Origin: JANOSH01 sp031415695
GTDB taxonomy: Bacteria; Actinomycetota; Acidimicrobiia; Acidimicrobiales; Ilumatobacteraceae
Assembly (NCBI GenBank): GCA_031415695.1
Contig: JANOSH010000044.1
Span: 186,001-250,000 of the forward strand
Length of the DNA stretch: 64,000 nt
Direction of reading: 5' to 3'
Program-made: the position numbers and the translations under genes
In this document: positions 26,692 to 35,892 of the stretch, piece by piece
Layout: the number at the start of each line of letters is the position of its first letter
Position numbering within the stretch: position 1 is the stretch's first letter
The notes under the pieces: model-generated
Database searches by the model: none
What the model saw: the letters and a program-made list of their open reading frames with translations, nothing else
Told to the model about the DNA's origin: nothing

Positions 26692-28778
26692 GCGGGTTGT
26701 AGGTGAGTTTGCAGGAACTTGAGCTGCAGGAGCAGGAGGTTTTCGGCGACTTCTTCTTGAGGAGTCATGTGGGACACTCCAGAGAGCGGCACGACAGTAT
26801 GAGGTCGCCCCGACTCGACTAGCGCGCGTGATAATTGCAGTGAGTGAGCGGCGTACACGTTGTCGTCGGCGAGCCCGTGGATGAGCATCAGGGGCCGGCT
26901 GAGTGTCTTCGCGTGGTAAATCAGGCTGCTGTTGTCATACTGCGCAGCGAAGATGGCGGGGTCGCCAAGGTATCGCTCGGTGTAGTGAGTGTCGTACAGG
27001 CGCCAGTCGGTCACGGGCGCACCTGCGATGGCGCAATGGAAAAGGTCGGGGCGTCGTAGCACCGCCAACGCGGCTAAGTATCCGCCGAAGCTCCAGCCGC
27101 GTATGCCGACCCGACCGAGGTCGAGGTCGGCAAACTGCTCGCCGAGATCGATGAGCGCGTCGATTTGATCCTCCAAAACGGGGAAGGCCAGGTCTCGTGA
27201 GACCGCCCGTTCCCATGCCGAACCGCGTCCGGGTGTACCTCGGCCGTCGGTGATGATGACGGCGAAACCTTGATCAGCAAACCATTGAGAACTGCAATAG
27301 GCGTTTCGCGACGCAACGACGCGCTGTGCGTGTGGGCCACCGTACGGGTCGAGCAGCACAGGAAGCTTGGCGCCCTCAACGTGGTTTCGCGGCAGGAGCA
27401 GTGCGGTGAGCAGGCTGCGGTCGCCGGTGTTGATGATTTGTACGTTCGGTTCAGTGAGCGGAGCCTCGGCGTACGACGTGATATTCGGGCCGCCGCCGGA
27501 CACGCGCGTTACCGAACCGTCTCGATACATCGTTGCCGAGCGGAGTACGACGGTTGGCCCACCCTCGACGGCGCTGTGGACTCCGGGTTCCATCGTGATG
27601 CGTTCGAGACGGCCGTGAAGGTGCCATCGCCACACCTGTTGGTGGAGCGGATCAACGAGGAAGTTGGCGATGAACAGCACACCGGTTGGCCCTGTCGACA
27701 AGATGGACCGAACCTGCAATGACGCCGGTGTGACCGGCTCGCCGTCGACAAGTAACCGGCGGGCACCATCACGATCGGCACAGGTGACAAGACGACCATC
27801 GATCAGCCATTGCGGGCTGCCAGGCACGAGCTCGACCCACTGGGCATCGGTGTCGGCAAGACGACATCGGGTCAGGCCGCTTTCAGGATCGACGCCGCGA
27901 TATTCAACGTGGCGTTGATCTCGGCTTTGGACCGTAATAATCAGGCCGCCGATTGCAGACCAACTAACCCCGGCGAGATACGGGAACATGTCGCGGTCCC
28001 ACTCGACCAGGGTCTGGCCGCCATCGAGATCAAGAACGTAGAGACGCACCTCGGCGTTCGCAGTACCGGCGGCAGGGTACGGCACCGACCGTGGCGTTTC
28101 TCTCGGTTCAGTCGGATTGCTTAACCACCACCGCTGCACCGGTGACGTGTCGACTCGCGTTGCGGCGATTCGTTCGCCGTTTGGCGACCACCAGTAGCCG
28201 CGACTTCGTCCCATTTCTTCGGCGGCGATGAAATCGGCTGTGCCCCAGGCGACGTCGGGATCGTCGTCACCGGCTATTTCCCAGCTTGCGCCGCTGATGT
28301 TGGCAATCCGCAGCGACCCCGCCGACACATAGGCGAGTCTGCGGGCGGTGGGGTCGGGACGAGGGTCGAAAACCGGTCCCGGAACGTCAAGTGGTCGAGC
28401 TGAGCCACTCAGTAAGCCAACAAGGAACAGTCGACCTGCTAGCGCAAAGCTGGCCACAGTTACTTGAGCGTCGGTAGCGAATCCGACGACACCATCGGCA
28501 CCCTCACGGGCCCGTTCACGGCGTGCGCGCTCCTCGGAAGGTGCATCACCGTTGCTGAACCCACCATCGAGTTGCTCGAGAAGCACGACCGGATCGACTA
28601 CCACGCGTTCGACACCCGTGCGCGCATCGGTCACCCACAACCGTTGGATGGGATCGCTGCCACTATACGAGCGCAAGAAAACGATCCGCTGCCCGTCGGG
28701 TGAAACTACGACGTTGCGGGGTTCACCAAGGGTGAGTCGTTGGGTGCGAGCGTATTGACGAGGAAATGTGTCGGTCAT
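26688..28778 (-). CDS. S9 family serine peptidase (dipeptidyl peptidase IV-like)
   Basis: A 696-aa peptidase. The N-terminal part (about 1-440) is a beta-propeller of the DPP IV type (LTLGEPRNVVVSPDGQRIVF, EEMGRSRGYWWSPNGERIAA). The C-terminal alpha/beta hydrolase has Ser563 in GWSFGGY, the Asp in GLADDNVY and the His in GVSHM. DPP IV enzymes release Xaa-Pro dipeptides. No signal peptide is visible, so it is likely cytoplasmic. The ATG at 28778 fits the propeller start; the longer frame upstream is Arg-rich noise. Confidence 0.9.
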   Translation of the reverse strand: MTDTFPRQYARTQRLTLGEPRNVVVSPDGQRIVFLRSYSGSDPIQRLWVTDARTGVERVVVDPVVLLEQLDGGFSNGDAPSEERARRERAREGADGVVGFATDAQVTVASFALAGRLFLVGLLSGSARPLDVPGPVFDPRPDPTARRLAYVSAGSLRIANISGASWEIAGDDDPDVAWGTADFIAAEEMGRSRGYWWSPNGERIAATRVDTSPVQRWWLSNPTEPRETPRSVPYPAAGTANAEVRLYVLDLDGGQTLVEWDRDMFPYLAGVSWSAIGGLIITVQSRDQRHVEYRGVDPESGLTRCRLADTDAQWVELVPGSPQWLIDGRLVTCADRDGARRLLVDGEPVTPASLQVRSILSTGPTGVLFIANFLVDPLHQQVWRWHLHGRLERITMEPGVHSAVEGGPTVVLRSATMYRDGSVTRVSGGGPNITSYAEAPLTEPNVQIINTGDRSLLTALLLPRNHVEGAKLPVLLDPYGGPHAQRVVASRNAYCSSQWFADQGFAVIITDGRGTPGRGSAWERAVSRDLAFPVLEDQIDALIDLGEQFADLDLGRVGIRGWSFGGYLAALAVLRRPDLFHCAIAGAPVTDWRLYDTHYTERYLGDPAIFAAQYDNSSLIYHAKTLSRPLMLIHGLADDNVYAAHSLQLSRALVESGRPHTVVPLSGVSHMTPQEEVAENLLLLQLKFLQTHLQPA

Positions 28779-28870
28779 CGATTGCGCCGAAATCCGCACG
28801 ACAGTGGCGGAGAAGTGTCGACACGCATCCCTAGATCGTATGCGAACCCAAGCCAGACGTACACGACTCG

Positions 28871-30346
28871 TCAAGCGTGGAGGACTCCGGCGTGATCGAC
28901 ATGGACGGCACGATGAACCCATTCTCCCCGGGTCATCTCGGCGGTGAGGTCACTGTCATTGGATCGCGCCCAGGCTCGTGTTCCATCGGGTCGTCGTACG
29001 GCGGCGAAGCTTGTCTCGGGGTTACCGTCGCGATTGTGCATAACGGTGTACGCCTCGATTGTAGCTGCGCCTTGCGCTGCGTCACCGCTGACGAGGGGCC
29101 GCCGAGGCAGTGCGTCGATCTCGTCTTGGGGGGCCTCGTGGCGAAACGGTGACGTCGGGGGTGTAGTGGAGTAGATACCGAAAGCGTGTTTGGTTGCGAA
29201 GCCGCCGTTGGCCCACACAAGTCCTTTTTCGCCTGGTCGTTCCCGAAGCTCAGATGCAACCGTCGCGATCGAATGCATCACGTAGTTGTTCCACGGCCCA
29301 CCTGCAAACGACAAGCCCCCGGTGCGGGTCAGCTGGCGGTCGAGGCCGAGACCAAGCGACGCGGCACCGAGTTGAACCGCGGATGGGAAACAGGAGTACA
29401 GATCGACGATGTCGATGTCGTCGATACCGACACCTGCAAGCTCTAGTACACGGCGGCCGCCGAGTCGGATGGCAGGTGTGTCGCTGAACGACCATCGATT
29501 CGACACGACGTAGTGCTCGTGGCAATCGGTTCCGGCGTGGGGGAAGATCCATCGGTCGCGGGGAACGCCAAGACTGGTTGCCCGCTGCGCCGAACACATG
29601 ATGAGTGCTGCGCCTTGATCGACGTCGTTGTTTGAGTTCATGTATTTCGGATACGGGAAACCAATCATTCGGTTCGTTGGGCCTGCGGTACCGATGGTGG
29701 CCGCGTCGGGCCCGGATTGCACCCACGCATATGGGTTGTTAGCGGCAACGGCAGCGAAACGAGCCCAGAGGTTCGCGACCTTGTCGTGATGCTCCTCGAC
29801 TGTCTCGCCGGCCGCGGCGCGCAACGCAGTCTCGAACATGGGATACACCTGGACAGGCATCGTGACACCTGCGTCGACCTCGGCCGGGTCGGTCATGGAA
29901 ACCTCGGAGCCGATGACAGTGTGAGGCTCGACGTCTTCGGGCACCCGCTCCCACAGTTCTTTGCCTTCGGCTCGGGCCCGTCGACGTGTTCGCCAGGCTT
30001 CGCCACCTGTGAGAATGGCGAGATCGAGTTCGCCTCGTTGAATCTGCAGGGCCGTGTAGTTAACCAAGGACTGCGGGCTGTTGCCGCCGTTGGTGCTCAT
30101 GGCGCGCTCTCGGGGTGATAGGCCCAACGCTGCGGCGACGAACCGAGCAGGGTCTCTGTAGCGCCATGACAGCAGCGCGACTACCCGGATGCTGTCGGGC
30201 TGGGGGACCGACGCCAAGCCAGCGTCGGCGGCCGCGCGTCGCACCGCTTCAGCCATTAGTGCCACCGGTGACAGAGCGTCATCTAGTCCAGCAGCGCGGT
30301 GAGTGATCTGGCCAACGCCAATGAGCACGGGGGTAGATGGGTCCAT
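28871..30346 (-). CDS. Thiolase-superfamily acetyl-CoA acetyltransferase-like protein
   Basis: Protein of 491 aa from the ATG at 30346. It begins PVLIGVGQITHR, then VNYTALQIQRGELDLAILTGGEA and DIVDLYSCFPSAVQLGAASLG, a pattern seen in the actinobacterial acetyl-CoA acetyltransferase subgroup. This subgroup has a C-terminal extra domain (about 390-491). The classical active-site Cys near residue 90 is not evident in the usual CxSG context, so catalytic activity as a standard thiolase is uncertain. A role in lipid or CoA-thioester metabolism is inferred. It sits 92 nt upstream of the S9 peptidase gene on the same strand. Confidence 0.8.
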   Translation of the reverse strand: MDPSTPVLIGVGQITHRAAGLDDALSPVALMAEAVRRAAADAGLASVPQPDSIRVVALLSWRYRDPARFVAAALGLSPRERAMSTNGGNSPQSLVNYTALQIQRGELDLAILTGGEAWRTRRRARAEGKELWERVPEDVEPHTVIGSEVSMTDPAEVDAGVTMPVQVYPMFETALRAAAGETVEEHHDKVANLWARFAAVAANNPYAWVQSGPDAATIGTAGPTNRMIGFPYPKYMNSNNDVDQGAALIMCSAQRATSLGVPRDRWIFPHAGTDCHEHYVVSNRWSFSDTPAIRLGGRRVLELAGVGIDDIDIVDLYSCFPSAVQLGAASLGLGLDRQLTRTGGLSFAGGPWNNYVMHSIATVASELRERPGEKGLVWANGGFATKHAFGIYSTTPPTSPFRHEAPQDEIDALPRRPLVSGDAAQGAATIEAYTVMHNRDGNPETSFAAVRRPDGTRAWARSNDSDLTAEMTRGEWVHRAVHVDHAGVLHA

Positions 30347-30469
30347 TCGTCGATGGTACGGTGTCGTCTGCCGACGGCACCTATCCGAAAGATGAACCAA
30401 GTTGTGTGAAGGCGTAACAAATCGGCTGACAGAACTTCAGCCCGTGCCACGCACATAGGACGATTCACA

Positions 30470-31771
30470 GTGAGCGCTCTCGATGATCTTCACGACCAGG
30501 TACATGTGCCGGCGCGCACCGAACGAAGTGTGCCCAACGATATGGTGTGGTCGTTGGCTGCCGAATTTTTGAATATGGTGGCGTCGTTCCTGTCGGTTCG
30601 CCTGGTCACTGCGGCGTTCTCAACAGCGGAGTACGGCCAGTTCGCTGGCATCTACGGAGTTGTTGGCCTAGCGGTCGGGGCATGCGCTAGCTGGGTGCAA
30701 TTAGTTGTTCCCCAGGCCATTATCCGCAATGGCGAGTCTCACACGCGGGTTCTGCGATCAGTGTTCGGTCTGCTGCTCATGTCATGTGGCGTAGGTCTGG
30801 TCGTCGTTGTGGCGCTCGGGGGGCTGCTTCTCCCTGGCGTGGGGTTGGCGGCGATTGCAGCGCTTGCCGCCGCAGAACTGGTCGGTCAGGCGGGCAACGG
30901 GCTCATTGTTGCGATCGCAGTATCCAGCCTGAGCTTTCGCGCCGCGGTCGTCCTTCGCATTGTCTTGCTTGCCGTGCGGATGTTGGTCTTCGTTGGTTTG
31001 GCGGCAACTGAGCGCCTCACGTTGATCAATCTCGGCTTGTTCCTGACCTATGGCTACGTTGCAACAGGGCTGGCGTCGGCTCTTGTGATCGGCCGATGTC
31101 TCGGGTTGAGGTTTCGGCCAGGCCGTCCCGAGCGAAACCATGTGCATTCGGCTGTCCTTTTTGCGCCGGCCATCCTGGCTATTGCCTCGTCCGAGGATGC
31201 CGACAAGACTTTTCTTGTTCGGTTCGACCACGCTGCCGACGGTGGGTTGTACGCCATTGGCTACCGCGTCGCAAAGCTTGCGATGGTCCCGTACGCCGCG
31301 CTTGTTGCTGCAACACATACTCGATTCATTGCTCAGGGCGATGGCCGCAACGAACATCTTCGACGGTCACTGAGGTTCTCGGCTCTGAGCCTTGCGTACA
31401 GCGTCGTTGCTGCGACAGCCATGGTTACGATGGCTCCGACCATGGTCGGAATTATCGGCAACGAACGTTTTCGCGATGCGTCCGAGAGTCTTCGCTGGTT
31501 GTCGATTCTTGTGGTGCTGCGGGGATTGAAGGTGTTTCCTTACAACTCGCTACTCGGCCTCAACAAACAAAAACTTCGAATGTTCGTCGACATCACGGGT
31601 GTTTTTGTCGCCATGTTGCTGTACCTGTTGCTGATACCGCAATACTCGTGGGTGGGCGCATTGATCGCTACGCTTGTCAGTGAGTTCGTGACGGTTGTGA
31701 TGTCGTGGTGGTTCCTGATTGTGCATCAGCACCGCGAAAACAACACCCTTATGGCTGCTATCGACGAGTAA
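30470..31771 (+). CDS. Polysaccharide flippase-like membrane protein (Wzx/MATE fold)
   Basis: A 433-aa protein with about 12-14 hydrophobic segments and the N-terminal FLNMVASFLSVRLVTAAFS typical of Wzx/oligosaccharide flippases. It would move lipid-linked sugar units across the membrane. It starts at GTG 30470 and heads a loose surface-polysaccharide region that includes the WecA/TagO-like and Wzz-like genes. The final 14 nt overlap the DivIVA-domain gene on the opposite strand. Confidence 0.82.
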   Translation: MSALDDLHDQVHVPARTERSVPNDMVWSLAAEFLNMVASFLSVRLVTAAFSTAEYGQFAGIYGVVGLAVGACASWVQLVVPQAIIRNGESHTRVLRSVFGLLLMSCGVGLVVVVALGGLLLPGVGLAAIAALAAAELVGQAGNGLIVAIAVSSLSFRAAVVLRIVLLAVRMLVFVGLAATERLTLINLGLFLTYGYVATGLASALVIGRCLGLRFRPGRPERNHVHSAVLFAPAILAIASSEDADKTFLVRFDHAADGGLYAIGYRVAKLAMVPYAALVAATHTRFIAQGDGRNEHLRRSLRFSALSLAYSVVAATAMVTMAPTMVGIIGNERFRDASESLRWLSILVVLRGLKVFPYNSLLGLNKQKLRMFVDITGVFVAMLLYLLLIPQYSWVGALIATLVSEFVTVVMSWWFLIVHQHRENNTLMAAIDE

Positions 31772-32300
31772 CGAGCGACACGGGAGACTCGGGCGGCCAC
31801 CACGCTTGTGTCGGCTGCGGGGCCCGAGTGTTTTGGGTTTCGAGTTGGGTAAGCCGTTGCTTGGTGGCGTTGACGTCGACCGAGATGTTGTTGACGCTGC
31901 GGTGTAACGATTCGAGGGCGCGGTTGATCTGGTCGAGGGCAGCCATGGTTCCTACATCGGCCGGTACCGGTTGCGCGGCTTGGGGTCGTGTCGCTGCGAC
32001 CTGGGGCTGGGGAGCGAGCGAGCGATCGAGCTGAGGCTGGACGACCACGGCTGGACGCTGCTGCGCCGGGGAGGGAAACACGGGGGGTGCGGTGGAAGTA
32101 CCGCGTTCAAGAGACCACTGGGCTATGCCCACTGCGCGCCGGTAGTCGAGGGCTACGTCGTGGAGAAACTGCTCGACCTCCCACTTGGCGTATCCGCGAA
32201 ATGATGTGAGAAATCGCTTGTTGGCGATCTCTTCGGGCGTGAGCGGCATCTCACCAGCATGGTCGTTTCGGGCTTCTCGTGATGACCTTGGGGATTGCAT
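31758..32300 (-). CDS. DivIVA-domain protein
   Basis: A 180-aa protein. The N-terminal PLTPEEIANKRFLTSFRGYA and then WEVEQFLHDVALDYRR form the membrane-targeting DivIVA coiled-coil start. The middle is Pro/Gln/Ala-rich (about 80-125). A second helix (about 125-160, QINRALESLHRSVNNI) may be a coiled coil. DivIVA/Wag31-type proteins mark poles or septa; short versions like this are common in actinobacteria and of unclear role. The ATG at 32300 is used because AGAGGT precedes it by about 10 nt; an ATG at 32249 is possible. Confidence 0.8.
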   Translation of the reverse strand: MQSPRSSREARNDHAGEMPLTPEEIANKRFLTSFRGYAKWEVEQFLHDVALDYRRAVGIAQWSLERGTSTAPPVFPSPAQQRPAVVVQPQLDRSLAPQPQVAATRPQAAQPVPADVGTMAALDQINRALESLHRSVNNISVDVNATKQRLTQLETQNTRAPQPTQAWWPPESPVSLVTRR

Positions 32301-32469
32301 TGCTACCTACCTCTGTTGCGGCGTATCACTAGCCTTCGTTGAATGGCTCCCCGCCCACAAGGCTGCTGACGATGGCTAGACGTAGTCTTGATCCCCGCGA
32401 GTGAAAATTCTCACGACCAGGGTTTTCGTGAGCACTCCACGCAAGAGTGAGTGACATCAGGCGGCTCGC

Positions 32470-32482
32470 TACAGTGTCACGC
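32470..32482 (+). promoter_or_regulatory. -10 box for leaderless rpiB transcript
   Basis: TACAGT at 32470-32475 lies 7 nt before the GTG at 32483, and no Shine-Dalgarno sequence is present. A -35 element is not clear. Confidence 0.45.
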
Positions 32483-32929
32483 GTGCAACGTATTGCGATT
32501 GGCTCCGATCACGCTGGCTTCGAACTCAAGCAGCACTTTTGTACACTCCTGCGTCAGCTTGGCTACGACGTGAACGACCTTGGAACCTATAGCCCCGAGA
32601 GTGTCGACTACCCCGTGTACTGCGCTGCTGTTGGTCGGGCTGTTCGTGATGGCGTGGCTGACCTTGGCATCGTACTCGGCGGAAGCGGGCAGGGTGAACA
32701 GTTAGCGGCGAACAAGGTTCGTGGCGTGCGAGCCGCGCTCTGCAATGACCTCTACACGGCTCGCATGGCCCGCGAACACAACGACGCCAATGTTTTGTCG
32801 ATGGGTGCTCGGGTTGTTGGTGTCGGCTTGGCTGAGGAGATTGTCGACCTGTTCTTGAATACCCCGTTCGCGGCAGGGCGCCATGCCCGCCGGGTTGCGC
32901 AGCTATCGGCATTGGAAGACGACTTTTAG
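32483..32929 (+). CDS. rpiB: Ribose-5-phosphate isomerase B
   Basis: Interconverts ribose 5-phosphate and ribulose 5-phosphate, 148 aa. The N-terminus IAIGSDHAGFELK is diagnostic. The active-site loop reads LGGSGQGEQLAANKV: the Cys used by enterobacterial RpiB is absent and the Glu typical of actinobacterial enzymes is present. The GTG at 32483 puts the start directly before the conserved N-terminus. The longer frame from 32447 adds twelve non-homologous residues. Confidence 0.93.
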   Translation: MQRIAIGSDHAGFELKQHFCTLLRQLGYDVNDLGTYSPESVDYPVYCAAVGRAVRDGVADLGIVLGGSGQGEQLAANKVRGVRAALCNDLYTARMAREHNDANVLSMGARVVGVGLAEEIVDLFLNTPFAAGRHARRVAQLSALEDDF

Positions 32930-32985
32930 CCACTTGCCACGGTGTGCACGTCGAGCAGGCGTGAGGTCACGTAGGCTCCTTACCC

Positions 32986-34146
32986 ATGCCCGCCGGCTCC
33001 GACTACCTCGTAACGGGCGGCGCGGCTGCGGTAGTCACGATGGTTCTGACACCGATTGCGCGGGCGCAAGCGGTACGGCGATCGTGGGTTACCCCACCCG
33101 ACGATCGCCGGGTTCACACCGTCCCGACGCCATCGATTGGTGGACTGGCGATGTTCGGTGGCTTTGCAGTGGCCTTGGGAATTGCGTCACAGATGAGCGG
33201 ATTCGCATCGGTGTTCACGACCACGAGCGAGCCGCTAGCTGTCGCCTTGGCGGCGTTGGTCGTAACGCTTGTCGGGTTCGTTGACGAACTGAAAAAGTCT
33301 CGCCCCAATCATCGCGCCGTCGCTGGGTTATCAGCGCCCGCGAAACTGACCGGCCTAGTGGCGGCGGGCGTGATCTTGGTGTTTGGTGGCGTGACGCTTT
33401 GGCACTTTCGTGTGCCGTTCCTACGAGTCCTCGTGTTGCCCGACGACCTACGACCGCTTGTCACGGTGTTGTGGCTACTTGGCATGGCTAATGCCATCAA
33501 CCTCATCGATGGTCTCGACGGGCTCGCCGCCGGCATTGTCGCCATCGCCTCGGGGGCGTTCTTCGTCTATAGCTATCGGCTCGACAATGCCGAACTGCTT
33601 TTCGGTCCGAGCTTAGGGCCGCTGATCGCGTCAATCGTGCTCGGGATGTGTCTCGGATTTCTGCCGTACAATATTCACCCGGCGCGAATATTCATGGGCG
33701 ATTGCGGCGCCCTGCTCCTCGGGTTACTGATGGCTGTCTGCACGTCAGTTGTGGGTGGACGTGCCGACCCGGAGCTATTGGAGGGAACGAGCGGGGTGAG
33801 TGGGCAGACCTATTTCTTCTTTGCGCCACTCTTCATTCCTCTGGTTATTCTCGGGGTTCCGTTATTCGATATGGCCTTTGCCATCGTGAGACGAGCTATC
33901 CGACGTCAAGGTATTGTCGGGGCCGATGCTGGCCATCTGCATCACCGACTCGTTCGACTTGGTCACGGCCATCGTCGCAGTGTCCTTATTCTTTGGTTGT
34001 GGACGGCCATTTTGTCGGGTCTTGTGCTGTATCCAAGCGTCACGGGCCGAGGTAACGGGCTGGTGCCGTTCGCTATTGCCGCACTTGCGTTACTTCTGTT
34101 TACCGTCCTGCATCCCGAGGCCCGCAAGCGGGTGGATGGCAGGTAG
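32986..34146 (+). CDS. Undecaprenyl-phosphate sugar-1-phosphate transferase (WecA/TagO-like)
   Basis: Integral membrane transferase of the MraY/WecA superfamily, 386 aa with about ten hydrophobic helices. It attaches a sugar-1-phosphate (often GlcNAc-1-P) to the lipid carrier to begin polysaccharide or cell-wall linkage synthesis. Key motifs are DDRRVHTVPTPSIGG, FVDELKK, NAINLIDGLDGLAAG, FMGDCGALLLG and DAGHLHHRL (the His loop). Its position after rpiB corresponds to rfe/wecA near the atp operon in other actinobacteria. Confidence 0.9.
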   Translation: MPAGSDYLVTGGAAAVVTMVLTPIARAQAVRRSWVTPPDDRRVHTVPTPSIGGLAMFGGFAVALGIASQMSGFASVFTTTSEPLAVALAALVVTLVGFVDELKKSRPNHRAVAGLSAPAKLTGLVAAGVILVFGGVTLWHFRVPFLRVLVLPDDLRPLVTVLWLLGMANAINLIDGLDGLAAGIVAIASGAFFVYSYRLDNAELLFGPSLGPLIASIVLGMCLGFLPYNIHPARIFMGDCGALLLGLLMAVCTSVVGGRADPELLEGTSGVSGQTYFFFAPLFIPLVILGVPLFDMAFAIVRRAIRRQGIVGADAGHLHHRLVRLGHGHRRSVLILWLWTAILSGLVLYPSVTGRGNGLVPFAIAALALLLFTVLHPEARKRVDGR

Positions 34147-34219
34147 GTCGTTCGACGCTAGTAGGTCGGTGGCCGACAGGATTAGAGTCAGGAACGCTTT
34201 GTCGTCATGAAAGGTATCT

Positions 34220-35872
34220 GTGGAACTCGGTTTTATCTTCTCAGCCATACGTCGTCGATGGTGGTTGGTGCCCGCACTTGCAATCGTCGGATTTCTCCTC
34301 GCCTCGGCTGTTCCTGAGGCTGCCGGTAACCAATACGAGGCAAGGTCAGTGCTGCTGATCCAACCTCCCACCAACCAGGCCGGGGCCACCGTCTTCCTCA
34401 ACGACCCCGATCGGTATGTCATTGGGCAGCTCAGTGTGCTCAAGAATCCGTCGCTTATTGCCGCCATAGCGAGCAATTTCCCCGGTGAGGACGAAGAAAG
34501 TTTGGCCAAAGGTATTGAAGTCGGCCACGAACCGCGCACCGATATTGTCACGATTCAAGCAACGTTCGATGAACCGTTACTTGCCGAGAAGGTGGCAAAC
34601 GCCCTGGCTGATCGATATATACAGGATCTCAAGACCAGGGCTACCGAATCTGCTGCTGCGCCGCTGAAAGACTTCGATGTTCGAATTGCGTCTGTGACGG
34701 CCCGACTTTTGGTGCTCGACAAAACCCGGGCTGAGCAGCAATCAATCATCAGTCAATCCAACACGCTTGTAGCTCAGACCAGCGCACTCAACCCTCAGAC
34801 CGAGGCGCGTCAACGGCTCGAGGCTGCTCAGTTGAGCCTTGCGGCCATCGAGACCGAACGGTCGACGGTCCTGTCCGATTACGTCCAGATTGTTCAGTCT
34901 CGTAACGAGCTAACGCTTGCGGCCAACTTCAAGGTCGCGAGCGAGGTCGTTCAACGTGCGGTCGAGCCAACCACCCCTAAAGCAGTCAAGACGCAGATGC
35001 TCCGGGCTGCGGGCGTGCTCGCCGGAGCGATCATCGGTGCGATGTCTGCGATCTTTTGGGCTCGCTGGTCTCGAAAGGTTCTCGACGTCAACGATGCTCA
35101 AAGCGAAATCGGTGTTCCCATGGTTGGCGCAATTCGTGGTCGTCTCGGCACGGACCTCGAAAAGCTCTTGGTGAATGTACCGAATAAAGAACGAGCGCTC
35201 ATTGATCAGCTGTGCGTACGGGCTGAAGGCGCGGTTGCGCCCCATGCACCGTTGACTATCGCGGTGGTTGGTTCGGATCGCCCCGCCGACGTAACGGCCG
35301 TTGCAGTTGCCATGGCGTGTCGATTTGCTCGCAACGGCTCAAGAGTCACGCTAGTCGACGCCGACCCAAGCGACGCACGTATCACGAAGGCGTTTGGAGC
35401 CACGGCGTCGGGTGGAATTCCCGCTCTCGTTGCACGCGTCGACGCGTCATCGACGCCCCTGCGGCGTGGCTCGGGTGTCCTCGATGCCAGTCGTGAGGTG
35501 TTCACGACGTCCTCAAACCCGTCCGTGCAAATCCTGGGACTCGGCGCGAAAGCCGAGCAGCAGCCGCTGCGCCGTAACGAGATCCTGGCAGTCATCGAAG
35601 CCGCCAAAGACCGTGACGGTAGCATTGTCGTTATCGACGGTGGCGATCTGCTCGAGTCTTCGGCAAGCCTTGCCTTGGTGCGTTCGGTTGACGTCGTCGT
35701 GCTTGCTGTACCTGTGGCTCGCCAGGATCGCGACGATCTACGCGTAACCGTCGATCAGCTATCGGACGTGATTCGGGCCAAGCGTTTGCTGCCGTTGGTA
35801 ACCAACCCGGCCAGGTCTCGGGCGTCGAACCAAACCTCCCGAATGCGCGAGCCAGTAGACGACGAGTCGTAA
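34220..35872 (+). CDS. Wzz-type polysaccharide co-polymerase with degenerate BY-kinase domain
   Basis: A 550-aa protein that would set polymer length or export. It begins with a cytoplasmic head and TM1 (about 13-32), then a long extracytoplasmic Wzz region with coiled coil (about 40-255) and TM2 (about 262-280). The C-terminal domain has the fold order of a bacterial tyrosine kinase: AVVGSDRPADVT (348-359) where Walker A should be, VTLVDADPSD as Walker A', and IVVIDGGD. The P-loop Lys and Gly-Lys-Ser/Thr are missing and no Tyr-rich tail is seen, so kinase activity is doubtful. The start is GTG 34220. Confidence 0.82.
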   Translation: MELGFIFSAIRRRWWLVPALAIVGFLLASAVPEAAGNQYEARSVLLIQPPTNQAGATVFLNDPDRYVIGQLSVLKNPSLIAAIASNFPGEDEESLAKGIEVGHEPRTDIVTIQATFDEPLLAEKVANALADRYIQDLKTRATESAAAPLKDFDVRIASVTARLLVLDKTRAEQQSIISQSNTLVAQTSALNPQTEARQRLEAAQLSLAAIETERSTVLSDYVQIVQSRNELTLAANFKVASEVVQRAVEPTTPKAVKTQMLRAAGVLAGAIIGAMSAIFWARWSRKVLDVNDAQSEIGVPMVGAIRGRLGTDLEKLLVNVPNKERALIDQLCVRAEGAVAPHAPLTIAVVGSDRPADVTAVAVAMACRFARNGSRVTLVDADPSDARITKAFGATASGGIPALVARVDASSTPLRRGSGVLDASREVFTTSSNPSVQILGLGAKAEQQPLRRNEILAVIEAAKDRDGSIVVIDGGDLLESSASLALVRSVDVVVLAVPVARQDRDDLRVTVDQLSDVIRAKRLLPLVTNPARSRASNQTSRMREPVDDES

Positions 35873-35892
35873 TACCCCGGTACTGTTTCGGT

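Noticed and set aside
34160..34190. GTCGG-TGG-CCGAC hairpin as terminator after the wecA-like gene
   Set aside because: The stem is only 5 bp and no U-run follows.
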